Shown here in pieces: positions 42,725-52,677 of a stretch of DNA of 64,000 nt. Each line of letters starts with the position of its first letter. The stretch's first letter is position 1. The notes beneath the pieces are model-generated. The model searched no databases, was not told the origin of the DNA, and saw nothing but the letters and a program-made list of their open reading frames with translations. The translations under genes were made by a program, and so were the position numbers. This stretch comes from Clostridiales bacterium (GTDB lineage Bacteria; Bacillota; Clostridia; Lachnospirales; CAG-274). The stretch covers positions 186,001-250,000 of the forward strand of contig JAHALF010000001.1 in the NCBI GenBank assembly GCA_018371275.1. Direction: 5' to 3'.

Positions 42725-44086
42725 ATGGATTTACCTATAAAATATATAGAAAAAATGAAAAATCTTTTAAAAGATGACTTTGATAAATATATTAAAAGTT
42801 TTGAAGATAAAAACTATCAAGGACTTAGAGCTAATACATTAAAAATAAGTCCTAATGAATTAAAATCTTTATTAAGTTTTAATCTAGAACCTATCCCTTG
42901 GTGTGATGAAGGATTTTATTATGAAGATGAACGCCCTGCTAAAAGTCCTTATTATAATTCTGGTTTATTTTACATACAAGAACCAAGTGCTATGTCTACT
43001 GGTGCTATGCTACCTATAGAAAAAAATGACAAAGTATTAGATATGTGTGCTGCACCTGGAGGAAAAAGTACTCAAATAGCAGGCAAATTAAATGGTACAG
43101 GCATCTTAGTTACAAACGATATTAGTGCCACAAGATGTAAAGCACTTCTTAAAAATATAGAAATAAGTGGTATATATAACGCTATTGTAACTAATGAAAC
43201 ACCTAAAAATTTAGCTAAAAAATTTAAAGGTTATTTTAACAAAATAATAGTAGATGCACCTTGTTCAGGTGAAGGTATGTTTAGAAAAGATAAAGATGCT
43301 ATAAAAAGCTGGGAAACTCATAAAACAGAATTTTGTTGCTCTCTACAAAGAGAAATATTATATTATGCCAAAGATATGCTTGATAATGGTGGTATAATAG
43401 CCTATTCTACTTGTACTTTTGCACCAGAAGAAAATGAACAAATGATAAATGAATTTTTAATACAAAACAAAGATTTTGAACTTATAGATTTTGACAAATC
43501 ATCTGGTTTTGAAAATGGTAGAAAAGAGTGGATAAATGAAAATAATATTGTAGATGGTATAGAAAAAACTGGACGCCTTATGCCTTATAAAATAAAAGGA
43601 GAAGGACACTTTTTAGCTTTAATTAGAAAAAAAGGAATACCTCAAAATCAAGATATATCTAAAATAAAACAGCACGATAAAAAATTGCTTGTAGATATGG
43701 AAACATTTTTTAAAGAAAATTTAAATATACCAATATATGAAAATATAGAAATTCATAAAACAAGTGTATTTTCTATACCTAATGGCATAGATTTAAGTGG
43801 ACTTAGAGTTGTAAGAAGTGGTTTCTATTTAGGTGAAATTAAAACAAAACGTTTTGAGCCATCTCAAGCTTTTGCTATGGGACTAAAAAAAGAAGATACT
43901 AAATATACAATTTCATTTAATATAAATGATGAAAATTTAACCAGATATTTAAAAGGTGAAAGCTTTACTGTAAATACAAAACAAGATGGTTGGCATCTTA
44001 TTTGTATAGATAAATACCCTATTGGTTGGGGAAAAGTACAAAAAGGCAGACTAAAAAATAAATATTTATCTGGTTGGAGGATTTAA
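42725..44086 (+). CDS. RsmF/NOP2-Sun-type rRNA 5-methylcytosine methyltransferase
   Basis: This 453-residue enzyme has an N-terminal domain, a Rossmann SAM domain (about 80-290) with CAAPGGKSTQIA, the catalytic motif DAPCSGEGMFR and the second cysteine in STCTF, and C-terminal RsmF-like/PUA regions (about 300-453). It methylates C5 of cytosine in rRNA. The exact site is not readable. The next gene (YgiQ) begins 10 nt after its stop, so the two are co-transcribed, and the plus-strand run to 48.5 kb may be one operon. Confidence 0.92.
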   Translation: MDLPIKYIEKMKNLLKDDFDKYIKSFEDKNYQGLRANTLKISPNELKSLLSFNLEPIPWCDEGFYYEDERPAKSPYYNSGLFYIQEPSAMSTGAMLPIEKNDKVLDMCAAPGGKSTQIAGKLNGTGILVTNDISATRCKALLKNIEISGIYNAIVTNETPKNLAKKFKGYFNKIIVDAPCSGEGMFRKDKDAIKSWETHKTEFCCSLQREILYYAKDMLDNGGIIAYSTCTFAPEENEQMINEFLIQNKDFELIDFDKSSGFENGRKEWINENNIVDGIEKTGRLMPYKIKGEGHFLALIRKKGIPQNQDISKIKQHDKKLLVDMETFFKENLNIPIYENIEIHKTSVFSIPNGIDLSGLRVVRSGFYLGEIKTKRFEPSQAFAMGLKKEDTKYTISFNINDENLTRYLKGESFTVNTKQDGWHLICIDKYPIGWGKVQKGRLKNKYLSGWRI

Positions 44087-44096
44087 GGAGATTAAT

Positions 44097-46019
44097 ATGG
44101 ACTTTTTACCAATTTGTAAAGAAGATATGACAAAAAGAGGTTGGGACGAGCTAGACTTTGTTCTTGTTACTGGTGATGCTTATGTAGACCACCCCTCTTT
44201 TGGTGCTGCTATAATAGCTAGACTTTTAGAAAGTAAAGGGTTTAAAATCGGTATAATTGCTCAACCAAATTGGAAAAATACTGATGATTTTAAAAAGCTA
44301 GGAAAACCTAAGCTTTCCTTTTTAGTTACTGGTGGTAATATAGATTCTATGGTTAATCATTATAGTGTTGCAAAAAAAAGAAGAGAAAAAGATTTATATT
44401 CTCCTGGTGGAAAAGGCGGACTTAGACCAGATAGAGCAACGATAGTATATTGTCAAAAAATACGAGAAGCATTTAAAAATATCCCTATTATGATAGGCGG
44501 TATAGAAGCAAGTCTTAGAAGATTATCACACTATGATTATTGGGATAACAAAGTAAGACGCTCTATTCTTTTAGATTCTCAAGCCGATATATTAATGTTT
44601 GGTATGGGTGAACATCAAATAGTTGAATTAGCTGAAAGCTTGGCTAGTGGTATACCAATAGAGCAGATAACATATGTAAAAGGAACTGTTTATAAGACAA
44701 AAACATTAGAAAATATATATGAAGACTATATAATGCTACCCTCTTATAAAGAAGTATGTGAAGATAAGAATATATACGCTGAGAGCTTTTTAAAGCAATA
44801 CGAAAATACAGATGCTGTATTATCTAAAATGCTTATAGAACCTTATAATGATGTTTATGTTGTTCAAAATAAACCTTCTATGCCTCTTACAACAAGTGAA
44901 TTTGATAATTCTTATAGTCTTCCATATATGAGAGATTATCACCCTATTTATGAAAAAGACGGTGGTGTACCTGCTATAGAAGAAGTTAAATTTAGTCTTA
45001 TATCAAACCGTGGTTGCTTTGGTGGGTGCAATTTTTGTGCCTTAACATTTCATCAAGGAAGAGTTGTACAAGGACGTAGCCATCAATCTATAATCAAAGA
45101 GGCAGAAAAATTAGTATGGGAGCCAGATTTTAAAGGTTATATACACGATGTTGGAGGTCCTACTGCAAATTTTAGAGGACCTGCTTGTGATAAACAATTT
45201 GATAAAGGAGCCTGCACTCATAAACAATGTCTATTTCCAGAACCTTGTAAAAAACTTAAAATAGACCATACAGACTATTTAAAACTTTTACAAAAGCTTA
45301 GAAAAATACCAAAAGTAAAAAAAGTATTTATACGTTCTGGTATTAGATATGACTATTTAATACACGATAAAAACAATCAACAATTTTTTGAAGAACTATG
45401 TGAACATCATATTAGTGGGCAATTAAAAGTTGCTCCAGAGCATATATCTGATAAAGTTTTATCTAAAATGGGAAAACCATCTAAAGATGTATATGAAAGG
45501 TTTGTAAAAAAATATTATGACATAAATAAAAAAATAGGAAAAGAGCAGTATCTTGTACCTTATCTTATGAGTAGCCACCCTGGAAGTGATTTAAACACAG
45601 CAATAGAGCTTGCAGAATATTTAAGAGATTTAGGATATATGCCAGAACAAGTGCAAGATTTTTATCCTACACCTATGACATTATCAACTTGTATGTATTA
45701 TACAGAGCTAGACCCTAGAGATATGACCCCTGTTTATGTACCTAAAAATCCTCACGAAAAAGCTATGCAAAGAGCATTAATGCAATATAGAATGCCTAAA
45801 AACTATGATTTAGTATTAGAGGCTTTAAAAAAGGCTAATCGTATGGACCTAGTAGGCTTTGATAAACATTGTCTTATAAAACCTAGAAAAAATAAATCAG
45901 AAAAAGAGTTTCATAATAAAAATACAAATCTAAAAAATAATAAAAAATCTAAAGATATAAAACTAGAATATAAAAAGAAAAAAACAATAAGAAATGTTCA
46001 TAAAAAGAAAGGTAAATAA
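44097..46019 (+). CDS. YgiQ-family radical SAM protein
   Basis: This 640-residue protein matches YgiQ throughout: FVLVTGDAYVDHPSFGAAII near 22-41, LRPDRATIVYCQKIREAF near 117-134, radical SAM cluster SNRGCFGGCNFC near 305-316, and a lysine-rich tail. The family has an N-terminal UPF0313 domain; the reaction is unknown. Its tail ends in a poly-Lys/Asn stretch that looks disordered. AAGGAG precedes the ATG. It directly follows the RNA methylase. Confidence 0.9.
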   Translation: MDFLPICKEDMTKRGWDELDFVLVTGDAYVDHPSFGAAIIARLLESKGFKIGIIAQPNWKNTDDFKKLGKPKLSFLVTGGNIDSMVNHYSVAKKRREKDLYSPGGKGGLRPDRATIVYCQKIREAFKNIPIMIGGIEASLRRLSHYDYWDNKVRRSILLDSQADILMFGMGEHQIVELAESLASGIPIEQITYVKGTVYKTKTLENIYEDYIMLPSYKEVCEDKNIYAESFLKQYENTDAVLSKMLIEPYNDVYVVQNKPSMPLTTSEFDNSYSLPYMRDYHPIYEKDGGVPAIEEVKFSLISNRGCFGGCNFCALTFHQGRVVQGRSHQSIIKEAEKLVWEPDFKGYIHDVGGPTANFRGPACDKQFDKGACTHKQCLFPEPCKKLKIDHTDYLKLLQKLRKIPKVKKVFIRSGIRYDYLIHDKNNQQFFEELCEHHISGQLKVAPEHISDKVLSKMGKPSKDVYERFVKKYYDINKKIGKEQYLVPYLMSSHPGSDLNTAIELAEYLRDLGYMPEQVQDFYPTPMTLSTCMYYTELDPRDMTPVYVPKNPHEKAMQRALMQYRMPKNYDLVLEALKKANRMDLVGFDKHCLIKPRKNKSEKEFHNKNTNLKNNKKSKDIKLEYKKKKTIRNVHKKKGK

Positions 46020-46020
46020 A

Positions 46021-46512
46021 ATGATAGCAAATTATTTTATTATAGATGATTTTTTATTAAAACAACTAAATAATAACAACTTATATAGTAAAATAGAGTA
46101 TATGTTAGATAATGATGATATATATCCTTGTTGTGACATAGATACTATATGGAATGGCCTTTATTTTCTAATATCTTCAAAAGAAAATCCTATTTATAAT
46201 AAAGATGTATTTGAAGATTATGCTAAAAGTGCTTTTATTTTTGGAGATATAACTTTTAATACACAAGAATATGCATCATATGTAAAAAAAGATGAAATAC
46301 CCAAAATACTAAAAGAAATAGAGAAAATAAATATCAATGATTTTAATTTTGACCCAAAAGTTTTTGATGAAAACAAAATTTTTCCTAATATGTGGCTTAA
46401 AGAAGATAAAGATATTTTATTTGAAGAAATAGAAATGGCTTTTGATGAACTAAAAGAATTTTTTATACAAGCAAATAATGAAAACAAAAATATATTAATT
46501 ACTATTATGTAA
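46021..46512 (+). CDS. DUF1877 (YfbM-like) family protein
   Basis: This 163-residue cytosolic protein has DUF1877 features: DIDTIWNGLYFLIS near 39-52, a hydrophobic FGDITF turn, VKKDEIPKILKEIE, and the terminal LKEFFIQANNENKNILI. The function of the family is unknown. AAAGG and the ATG at 46021 follow the YgiQ stop by one base; an earlier frame extension (45994) lies inside YgiQ and has no ribosome site. It is part of the same plus-strand run. Confidence 0.75.
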   Translation: MIANYFIIDDFLLKQLNNNNLYSKIEYMLDNDDIYPCCDIDTIWNGLYFLISSKENPIYNKDVFEDYAKSAFIFGDITFNTQEYASYVKKDEIPKILKEIEKININDFNFDPKVFDENKIFPNMWLKEDKDILFEEIEMAFDELKEFFIQANNENKNILITIM

Positions 46513-46526
46513 ATGGAGAATAAAAA

Positions 46527-46865
46527 ATGGAAATTTTCCCAAACTGCCCAAAATGTAATTCAGAATATACTTATGAAGATGGAAATTTATTTATATGCCC
46601 AGAATGTGCATATGAATGGAATAAAGATGTTGTAGAAGAAGAAAATGTTATAAAAGATGTTAATGGAAACATATTAAATGATGGAGATAGTGTTATAGTT
46701 ATAAAGGACTTAAAAGTTAAAGGTGCATCATCTTCTATAAAAGTTGGTACAAAAGTAAAAAATATACGACTTATATATGATGCTCCTGATGACCATGATA
46801 TAGATTGTAAAATAGATGGTTTTGGTGCTATGAAACTGAAATCTTCTGTTGTAAAAAAAGCATAG
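46527..46865 (+). CDS. PhnA/YjdM zinc-ribbon protein
   Basis: This 112-residue protein has an N-terminal zinc ribbon (CPKC at about 7-10 and CPEC at about 24-27) and a C-terminal SH3-like domain with KDVNGNILNDGDSVIVIKDLKVKG (about 43-66) and KIDGFGAMKLK. Despite the name, PhnA/YjdM is not part of phosphonate breakdown; its role is unclear. It is 14 nt after the DUF1877 gene and 11 nt before the ABC-F gene, so the three are one transcription unit. Confidence 0.88.
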   Translation: MEIFPNCPKCNSEYTYEDGNLFICPECAYEWNKDVVEEENVIKDVNGNILNDGDSVIVIKDLKVKGASSSIKVGTKVKNIRLIYDAPDDHDIDCKIDGFGAMKLKSSVVKKA

Positions 46866-46876
46866 GAGGTTTTTAA

Positions 46877-48499
46877 ATGTTAACTGTTAATAATGTAACT
46901 TTAAGGCTTGGGAAAAGAGCCCTATTTGAAGATGTTAATATAAAATTTACACCTGGTAACTGTTATGGACTTATAGGTGCTAATGGTGCTGGTAAATCTA
47001 CTTTTTTAAAAATATTATCTGGACAAATAGAATCTACTTCTGGTGATGTTGTTATAGATAAAGGTGAACGTATTTCTTTTTTACAACAAGACCACTTTAA
47101 ATATGATGAATTTATAGTATTAGACACTGTTATTATGGGTAACAAACGTCTTTATGAAATAATGAAAGAAAAAGATGCTATATACGCAAAAGAAGATTTT
47201 TCTGAAGAAGATGGTATTAAAGCTAGTGAACTTGAAGAAGAATTTGCAGATATGGATGGCTGGAATGCTGAGCCTGACGCAGCTAATCTTTTAAACGGTC
47301 TTGGTATAGCTCCTGAACTACACTATAAATATCTAAAAGATTTAACAGGACCAGAAAAGGTTAAAGTTTTGCTTGCCCAAGCATTATTTGGTAAACCTGA
47401 TATTTTATTACTAGATGAGCCTACTAACCATTTAGACCTTTTAGCTATAAATTGGCTTGAAGAATTTTTAATAAACTTTGAAAATACAACTATTGTTGTA
47501 TCTCACGATAGATATTTTTTAAATAAAGTTTGTACACATATAGCTGATATAGATTATTCTAAAATACAGCTTTATGCTGGTAACTATGATTTTTGGTATG
47601 AATCTAGTCAGCTTTTAATAAGACAAATGAAAGATGCCAACCGTAAAAAAGAAGAAAAAATTAAAGAGTTACAAGAATTTATACAACGTTTTAGCGCTAA
47701 TGCCTCAAAATCTAAACAAGCAACATCTAGAAAAAAAGCTCTTGAAAAAATAGAATTAGATGAAATTAGGCCATCTAGTAGAAAATATCCTTATATAGAT
47801 TTTAAGCCTAATAGAGATATTGGAAACGAAGTTTTAACTGTTACTAACTTATCTAAAACGATAGATGGCGTAAAAGTATTAGATAATATATCTTTTATGT
47901 TATCTAGCGAAGATAAAGTTGCTTTTGTTGGCTCTAATGAAATTGCTAAAACTACTCTTTTTAAAATATTATCTGGAGAAATAGAACCAGATGAAGGTGA
48001 ATTTAAGTGGGGAATAACTACATCTTTTGCTTATTTTCCTAAAGACCATAACGAAGAATTTGAAAATGACTATTCAATAGTAGATTGGCTTATGCAATAT
48101 TCTCCAGAAAAAGATACTACATTTGTAAGAGGATTTTTAGGTAGAATGCTATTCTCTGGTGAAGAAGCCCTTAAAAAAATAAATGTATTATCTGGTGGAG
48201 AAAAGGTACGTTGTCTTTTCTCTAAAATGATGATGTCTGGTGCTAACATACTTATGTTTGATGAACCTACTAACCACTTAGATATGGAATCTATTACAGC
48301 TCTTAATAATGCTTTAATAAAATTCCCTGGAGTTATATTATTTTCGTCACAAGATCACCAAATTGTTCAAACTACTGCTAATAGAATTATGGAATTTACA
48401 GAAACTGGATTTATAGATAAGAAAACAACTTATGATGAATATTTAGAAGAAGATAAAGAGGCTTTAAAACGCCAAGTTTATAATGTTATAGAAGAATAA
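46877..48499 (+). CDS. ABC-F family ATPase (YkpA/YbiT-like)
   Basis: This 540-residue protein has two ABC domains. The first has Walker A GANGAGKS, a divergent signature LTGPEKV and DEPTNHLD. The second has a non-standard Walker A GSNEIAKTT, an intact LSGGE signature and DEPTNHLD, and an SSQDHQ switch in place of SHDR. These departures fit what I recall of the YkpA/YbiT branch and need not mean loss of function. The linker (about 240-300) is charged. It probably acts on ribosomes. AGGAGG precedes the ATG and a strong terminator follows. Confidence 0.9.
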   Translation: MLTVNNVTLRLGKRALFEDVNIKFTPGNCYGLIGANGAGKSTFLKILSGQIESTSGDVVIDKGERISFLQQDHFKYDEFIVLDTVIMGNKRLYEIMKEKDAIYAKEDFSEEDGIKASELEEEFADMDGWNAEPDAANLLNGLGIAPELHYKYLKDLTGPEKVKVLLAQALFGKPDILLLDEPTNHLDLLAINWLEEFLINFENTTIVVSHDRYFLNKVCTHIADIDYSKIQLYAGNYDFWYESSQLLIRQMKDANRKKEEKIKELQEFIQRFSANASKSKQATSRKKALEKIELDEIRPSSRKYPYIDFKPNRDIGNEVLTVTNLSKTIDGVKVLDNISFMLSSEDKVAFVGSNEIAKTTLFKILSGEIEPDEGEFKWGITTSFAYFPKDHNEEFENDYSIVDWLMQYSPEKDTTFVRGFLGRMLFSGEEALKKINVLSGGEKVRCLFSKMMMSGANILMFDEPTNHLDMESITALNNALIKFPGVILFSSQDHQIVQTTANRIMEFTETGFIDKKTTYDEYLEEDKEALKRQVYNVIEE

Positions 48500-48505
48500 C
48501 TATAA

Positions 48506-48540
48506 AATAAAAAGCTAAGCTTTAAGCTTAGCTTTTTATT
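48506..48540. terminator. Bidirectional terminator (abc-f / HD gene)
   Basis: A near-perfect palindrome centred at 48523 (AAAAAGCTAAGCTT and complement) with flanking A/T runs separates convergent genes. Confidence 0.85.
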
Positions 48541-49068
48541 TTATTCAGATATAACACCTTTAGAAAACATTTTAAGTCTTGCAACAGCTTTATAGCCTTG
48601 CACAATTACTTCTGCAACTGCACAATACTTGTCAACCCAGCTTAAAATATAGCTTTCTTTATATTTAGGACAAGATTCAGATAAAGGCCACATATGATTT
48701 ACTATTGCATCTTTTTCTATATCATTAAGCTCTGTTAACATTTGTGCATTTTTAAGAGCCTCTTTTGGGTGATGAAAAGCGTGATGTTGATCTGTTTCAA
48801 CTTTACGCCAGTCATATAAATATAAATCATGCAACATACCTGCTCTAGCAACAGACTTATAATCTAGCCCCCTTTTTTTAGCCCATAAAAAACTATAATA
48901 AGCAACATTTAAACTATGTTGTAATCTACTTGTATTACAATGTTGTACAAAATTATCAAGCTCTTTCATTTCATCTAAATGTATTATATCTTTAATACAT
49001 TCCATAAATTCTTTTGCTAATTCATCTTCATTATTAATTAATCTTCTTTTAGACCAAATAGCTTTCAT
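48541..49068 (-). CDS. HD-domain phosphohydrolase
   Basis: This 175-residue protein has a single HD domain: first His in RLQHSLNVAYYS (about 53), the HD pair in AGMLHDLYLYDW (about 84-85), a further HHAFHHPKEA, and the C-terminal Asp in WVDKYCAVAEV. It is an uncharacterised metal-dependent phosphohydrolase, possibly acting on nucleotides. The upstream region carries a TATAAT with a poor -35. The terminator at 48506-48540 is shared with the convergent ABC-F gene. Confidence 0.82.
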   Translation of the reverse strand: MKAIWSKRRLINNEDELAKEFMECIKDIIHLDEMKELDNFVQHCNTSRLQHSLNVAYYSFLWAKKRGLDYKSVARAGMLHDLYLYDWRKVETDQHHAFHHPKEALKNAQMLTELNDIEKDAIVNHMWPLSESCPKYKESYILSWVDKYCAVAEVIVQGYKAVARLKMFSKGVISE

Positions 49069-49235
49069 TAAAAAATATCCACTTCCCTTTAAAAAAATTA
49101 TATTATCTAGTTATCTAGTATGCTTTTATTATATCATATTTAAATAAAAATAGTAATATATTTTTAAAGTAATTTATACCAAATTTTTATCATATTATAT
49201 AATAAGATTTGTTTTATTTTTAAGGAGGATATTTT

Positions 49236-50495
49236 TTGAGTAATAAAGATATTAATATATTACAAAATGAAGAAAATAATGTAGGTTATTTAAAATTTGG
49301 TATATTTGATATAACAGTCGCAAAGCCATTAGAAGGTGCTCAAATAGTAGTAAGTGATGGTACAGAAAATTTAACAACTTTATTTACTGACGAATCTGGT
49401 CAGACTCCTGTTATATCATTAAAAACACCGCCTTTAGAATATTCTTTAGAACCAGATATGCCTACGCCATATAGCACATATAATGCTATAATAACTGCAG
49501 ATGGGTATGAACCAGAGGAAATTGAAGGTATACAAGTATATACTAACAATCAATCTATACAAGAAATATATATGAAACCTATCTTATCTACAAGCCAACC
49601 CAAAGAGGTAATTGTTATACCACCACCTACTATATATGGTGATTATCCAAGTAAAATACCAGAAGCAGAAGAAAAAGAATTACCAAAAGAATCTGGATTT
49701 GTTGTTTTAGATAGAGTAGTTATCCCAGAATTTATAGTAGTTCACGATGGTGATCCAAACGATAATACTGCACCAAACTATTGGGTTCCTTACAAAGACT
49801 ATATAAAAAATGTAGCATCAAGTGAAATCTTTTCCACTTGGCCAGATGCAGCTATAAGAGCAAATATTTTAGCTATAAATTCATTTACACTAAATAGAGT
49901 TTACACAGAGTGGTATAGATCTAGAGGTAAAAACTTTACAATAACAAATTCTACAAGATTTGATCAATTTTTCGTAGAAGGTAGAAATATATTTGAAGAA
50001 ATAAGTATAATTGTAGATGAAATGTTTACAACATATATTAAAAGACCTAACCAGAGACAACCACTTTTAACTCAATATTGTGATGGAAAACGTGTAAGTT
50101 GTCCAAATTGGCTCAGCCAATGGGGTTCTAAATATTTAGCAGAAGATGGTTATAGTACATTACAAATTTTAAGATACTATTATGGAAATGATATATTTTT
50201 AGATAATGCAGAAAAAGTTAGTGGTGTTCCATCTTCTTACCCTGGTTATCCTTTAGAACTTGGCTCAAGCGGAGAAGATGTAAGGACTATACAAAATCAA
50301 TTAAACTCTATATCTAATAACTATCCTGCTATTAATAAACTTAGAGCAGATGGCATATTTGGAGACCAAACAAGAACAGCTGTTTTAACTTTTCAACAAA
50401 TTTTTAATATGCCTCAATCTGGTATAGTAGATTTTTCTACTTGGTATGAAATATCTAAAGTTTTTGTAGCAGTAGAAAGAATAGCTGAGTTATAA
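49236..50495 (+). CDS. SpoIID-like peptidoglycan-binding protein (possible spore-cortex factor)
   Basis: This 419-residue protein has three parts: a beta-sandwich carboxypeptidase-regulatory-like domain (about 15-110), a SpoIID/LytB-like domain (about 160-330; VPYKDYIKNVASSEIFSTWP, AIRANILAINSFTLNRVY), and a C-terminal peptidoglycan-binding domain (about 340-415; LGSSGEDVRTIQNQLN, ADGIFGDQTRTAVLTFQ). The second and third suggest peptidoglycan contact, perhaps at the spore. The usual SpoIID catalytic residues were not confirmed. No signal peptide was seen. It begins with TTG at 49236, 7 nt after AAGGAGG. A CATATTAT element upstream resembles a sigma-E -10 box, weakly. Confidence 0.7.
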   Translation: MSNKDINILQNEENNVGYLKFGIFDITVAKPLEGAQIVVSDGTENLTTLFTDESGQTPVISLKTPPLEYSLEPDMPTPYSTYNAIITADGYEPEEIEGIQVYTNNQSIQEIYMKPILSTSQPKEVIVIPPPTIYGDYPSKIPEAEEKELPKESGFVVLDRVVIPEFIVVHDGDPNDNTAPNYWVPYKDYIKNVASSEIFSTWPDAAIRANILAINSFTLNRVYTEWYRSRGKNFTITNSTRFDQFFVEGRNIFEEISIIVDEMFTTYIKRPNQRQPLLTQYCDGKRVSCPNWLSQWGSKYLAEDGYSTLQILRYYYGNDIFLDNAEKVSGVPSSYPGYPLELGSSGEDVRTIQNQLNSISNNYPAINKLRADGIFGDQTRTAVLTFQQIFNMPQSGIVDFSTWYEISKVFVAVERIAEL

Positions 50496-50532
50496 TTTTT
50501 CATTTTTTTTAATTAAACTTTGATTAAATAGA

Positions 50533-50563
50533 AAATAAGAGTGTAAAATTTACACTCTTATTT
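50533..50563 (+). terminator. Terminator after the SpoIID-like gene
   Basis: AAATAAGAGTGTAAA pairs with its complement around one base (AAGAGTGT core), with an A/T-rich tail. Confidence 0.65.
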
Positions 50564-50701
50564 ATATATATAAACAAAATAATAACTATAAATTGTTAAG
50601 CTCATAGTATATTAATTTTTTATCTTTACTTTATAATCATCATTTTGGAACTTTTATAATATATAATATTATAAAGCTCACATTATTGATACAAAGTTTA
50701 A

Positions 50702-52645
50702 CTATTTTATTATCTTTTTATCTATTTCTTCTTTTAATTCTTGTAAAAATACATCTAATGGCTTAGCCCCTAAATCTTCCCCTCGACTTTTAATAGAAAC
50801 TTCTCCCATTTCTTCCTCTTTTTCACCTATAACAAGTAAAAATGGTATTCTTTGAAGTCTAGCCTCTCTTATTTTGTAACCTATTTTTTCCGCTCTATAA
50901 TCTACTTCTGTTCTTATACCATTATTTTTAAGCTTTTTAACAACACTTTCTGCATAATCATGATATTTTTCAGATAAAGGTAAAACAATAGCTTGAACAG
51001 GTGCAAGCCAAGTAGGGAAATTTCCTGCATATTTTTCAATAAGCATTGCCAAAGTTCTTTCATAACAACCAATAGATGTTCTGTGTATAATAATAGGATT
51101 TTTCTTTTCCCCATCTTTATCTACATAAGTCATATTAAACAATTTACCTTGTAAAAAGTCTATTTGTACTGTTATAATAGTATCCTCTTTACCGTGAACA
51201 TTTTTAAATTGTATATCTAATTTAGGTCCGTAAAAAGCTGCCTCACCCTCTGCTTCTGTAAAATCAAGTCCTATTTCATTTAAAAGCTCGCGCATAACAT
51301 TTTGAGTCTGTTCCCATTGCTCTGGAGTTCCTTCATATTTATCCTTATTATTAGGGTCCCATTTAGAAAATCTATAAGTAACATCATCCTGTATCCCAAG
51401 AATATTCATCATAAAGTTTATTAAGTCTACCGCTCCTTTAAATTCATCTCCTAATTGTTCCTTTGTACAAACAATATGTCCCTCTGATATAGTAAATTGG
51501 CGTACTCTTATAAGCCCGTGCATTTCGCCAGAAGATTCATTTCTAAAAAGAGTTGATGTTTCTGCATATCTAGCTGGTAAATCTCTATAACTATGTTGCT
51601 CTGCATTATATACAGTATACTGAAATGGACAAGTCATAGGTCTAAGTGCAAAAACTTCTGTATCATTTTCTTCATCACCCAAAACAAACATACCATCTTT
51701 ATAATGTTGCCAATGACCTGATATTTTATATAAATCATTTTTAGCCATTAAAGGTGTTTTAGTAAGGTTATATCCTCTTCTTTCTTCTTCATCTTCTACA
51801 AAACGCTGCAATACTTGAACTATTTTGGCACCTTTAGGCATTAAAAGTGGTAACCCTTGTCCTATATCTTCAGATGTTGTAAATAAGCCAAGTTCTCTTC
51901 CAAGACGGTTATGATCTCTTTTTTTAGCCTCTTCTCTTTGTTCTAAATATGCTTCTAATTCACTAGCTTTAGGAAATGCTGTTGCATATATCCTTGATAA
52001 CATTTTATTTTTTTCGCTACCTTTCCAATATGCACCAGAAGAACCAGCTTCATTTAATATTTTAATAGCCTTTAAATATTTTGTACTTAAAAGATGTGGT
52101 CCTGCACAAAGGTCTACAAAATCTCCTTGTTTATAAAAACTAATTACAGCATCTTGTGGTAAATCGTTTATAAGCTCTATCTTATATGGCTCATCATTTT
52201 TTTCCATTAATTTTAAAGCTTCTTCTCTTGGCAACTCAAATCTTTCTATCTTTAAATCTTCTTTTACTATTTTTTTCATTTCTTTTTCTATTTCTAAAAG
52301 CTCTTCAGAAGAAAATGGCTCTCTATCAAAGTCATAGTAAAATCCTTCATCTGTTGCTGGTCCTATTGCAAGTTTAGCATTAGGATATAACCTTTTAACT
52401 GCTTGTGCTAATATATGAGAACCTGTATGTCTAAATGCTTTTTTGCCTTCTTCTGTATCAAAAGTTAAGAGGCTTAAAGAACAATCATTATATATAGGTG
52501 TCCTTATATCCATAACCTCTCCATTAATAAGTCCTGCAAAAGTGTTTCTAGCTAAACCTTCACTTATATTTTTAGCTATATCAAGTATAGTAACCCCTTT
52601 TTCATAACTTTTTACACTTCCATCTTTTAAAGTAATATTTATCAT
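50702..52645 (-). CDS. thrS: Threonyl-tRNA synthetase
   Basis: This 647-residue class II synthetase has a TGS domain (1-62), an editing domain (about 63-225; RHTGSHILAQAV with the HxxxH metal motif), the catalytic core with motif 2 (FRNESSGEMHGLIRVRQF) and motif 3 (IGCYERTLAMLIEKY), and a C-terminal anticodon-binding domain (about 540-647). It is preceded by a T-box leader. AGGAGG precedes the ATG. A PilZ gene lies upstream on the same strand but is separated by the leader. Confidence 0.98.
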   Translation of the reverse strand: MINITLKDGSVKSYEKGVTILDIAKNISEGLARNTFAGLINGEVMDIRTPIYNDCSLSLLTFDTEEGKKAFRHTGSHILAQAVKRLYPNAKLAIGPATDEGFYYDFDREPFSSEELLEIEKEMKKIVKEDLKIERFELPREEALKLMEKNDEPYKIELINDLPQDAVISFYKQGDFVDLCAGPHLLSTKYLKAIKILNEAGSSGAYWKGSEKNKMLSRIYATAFPKASELEAYLEQREEAKKRDHNRLGRELGLFTTSEDIGQGLPLLMPKGAKIVQVLQRFVEDEEERRGYNLTKTPLMAKNDLYKISGHWQHYKDGMFVLGDEENDTEVFALRPMTCPFQYTVYNAEQHSYRDLPARYAETSTLFRNESSGEMHGLIRVRQFTISEGHIVCTKEQLGDEFKGAVDLINFMMNILGIQDDVTYRFSKWDPNNKDKYEGTPEQWEQTQNVMRELLNEIGLDFTEAEGEAAFYGPKLDIQFKNVHGKEDTIITVQIDFLQGKLFNMTYVDKDGEKKNPIIIHRTSIGCYERTLAMLIEKYAGNFPTWLAPVQAIVLPLSEKYHDYAESVVKKLKNNGIRTEVDYRAEKIGYKIREARLQRIPFLLVIGEKEEEMGEVSIKSRGEDLGAKPLDVFLQELKEEIDKKIIK

Positions 52646-52677
52646 AATTTAATCCTCCTTTTTATTATTTTAAAAAT

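Noticed and set aside
46527..46865. PhnA as evidence of phosphonate metabolism
   Set aside because: PhnA/YjdM is not a phosphonate enzyme; no C-P lyase genes are present.
24828..48499. Two ABC-F genes as antibiotic resistance determinants
   Set aside because: Their motifs fit housekeeping YdiF and YkpA/YbiT branches, and there is no leader peptide/attenuator or mobile context.
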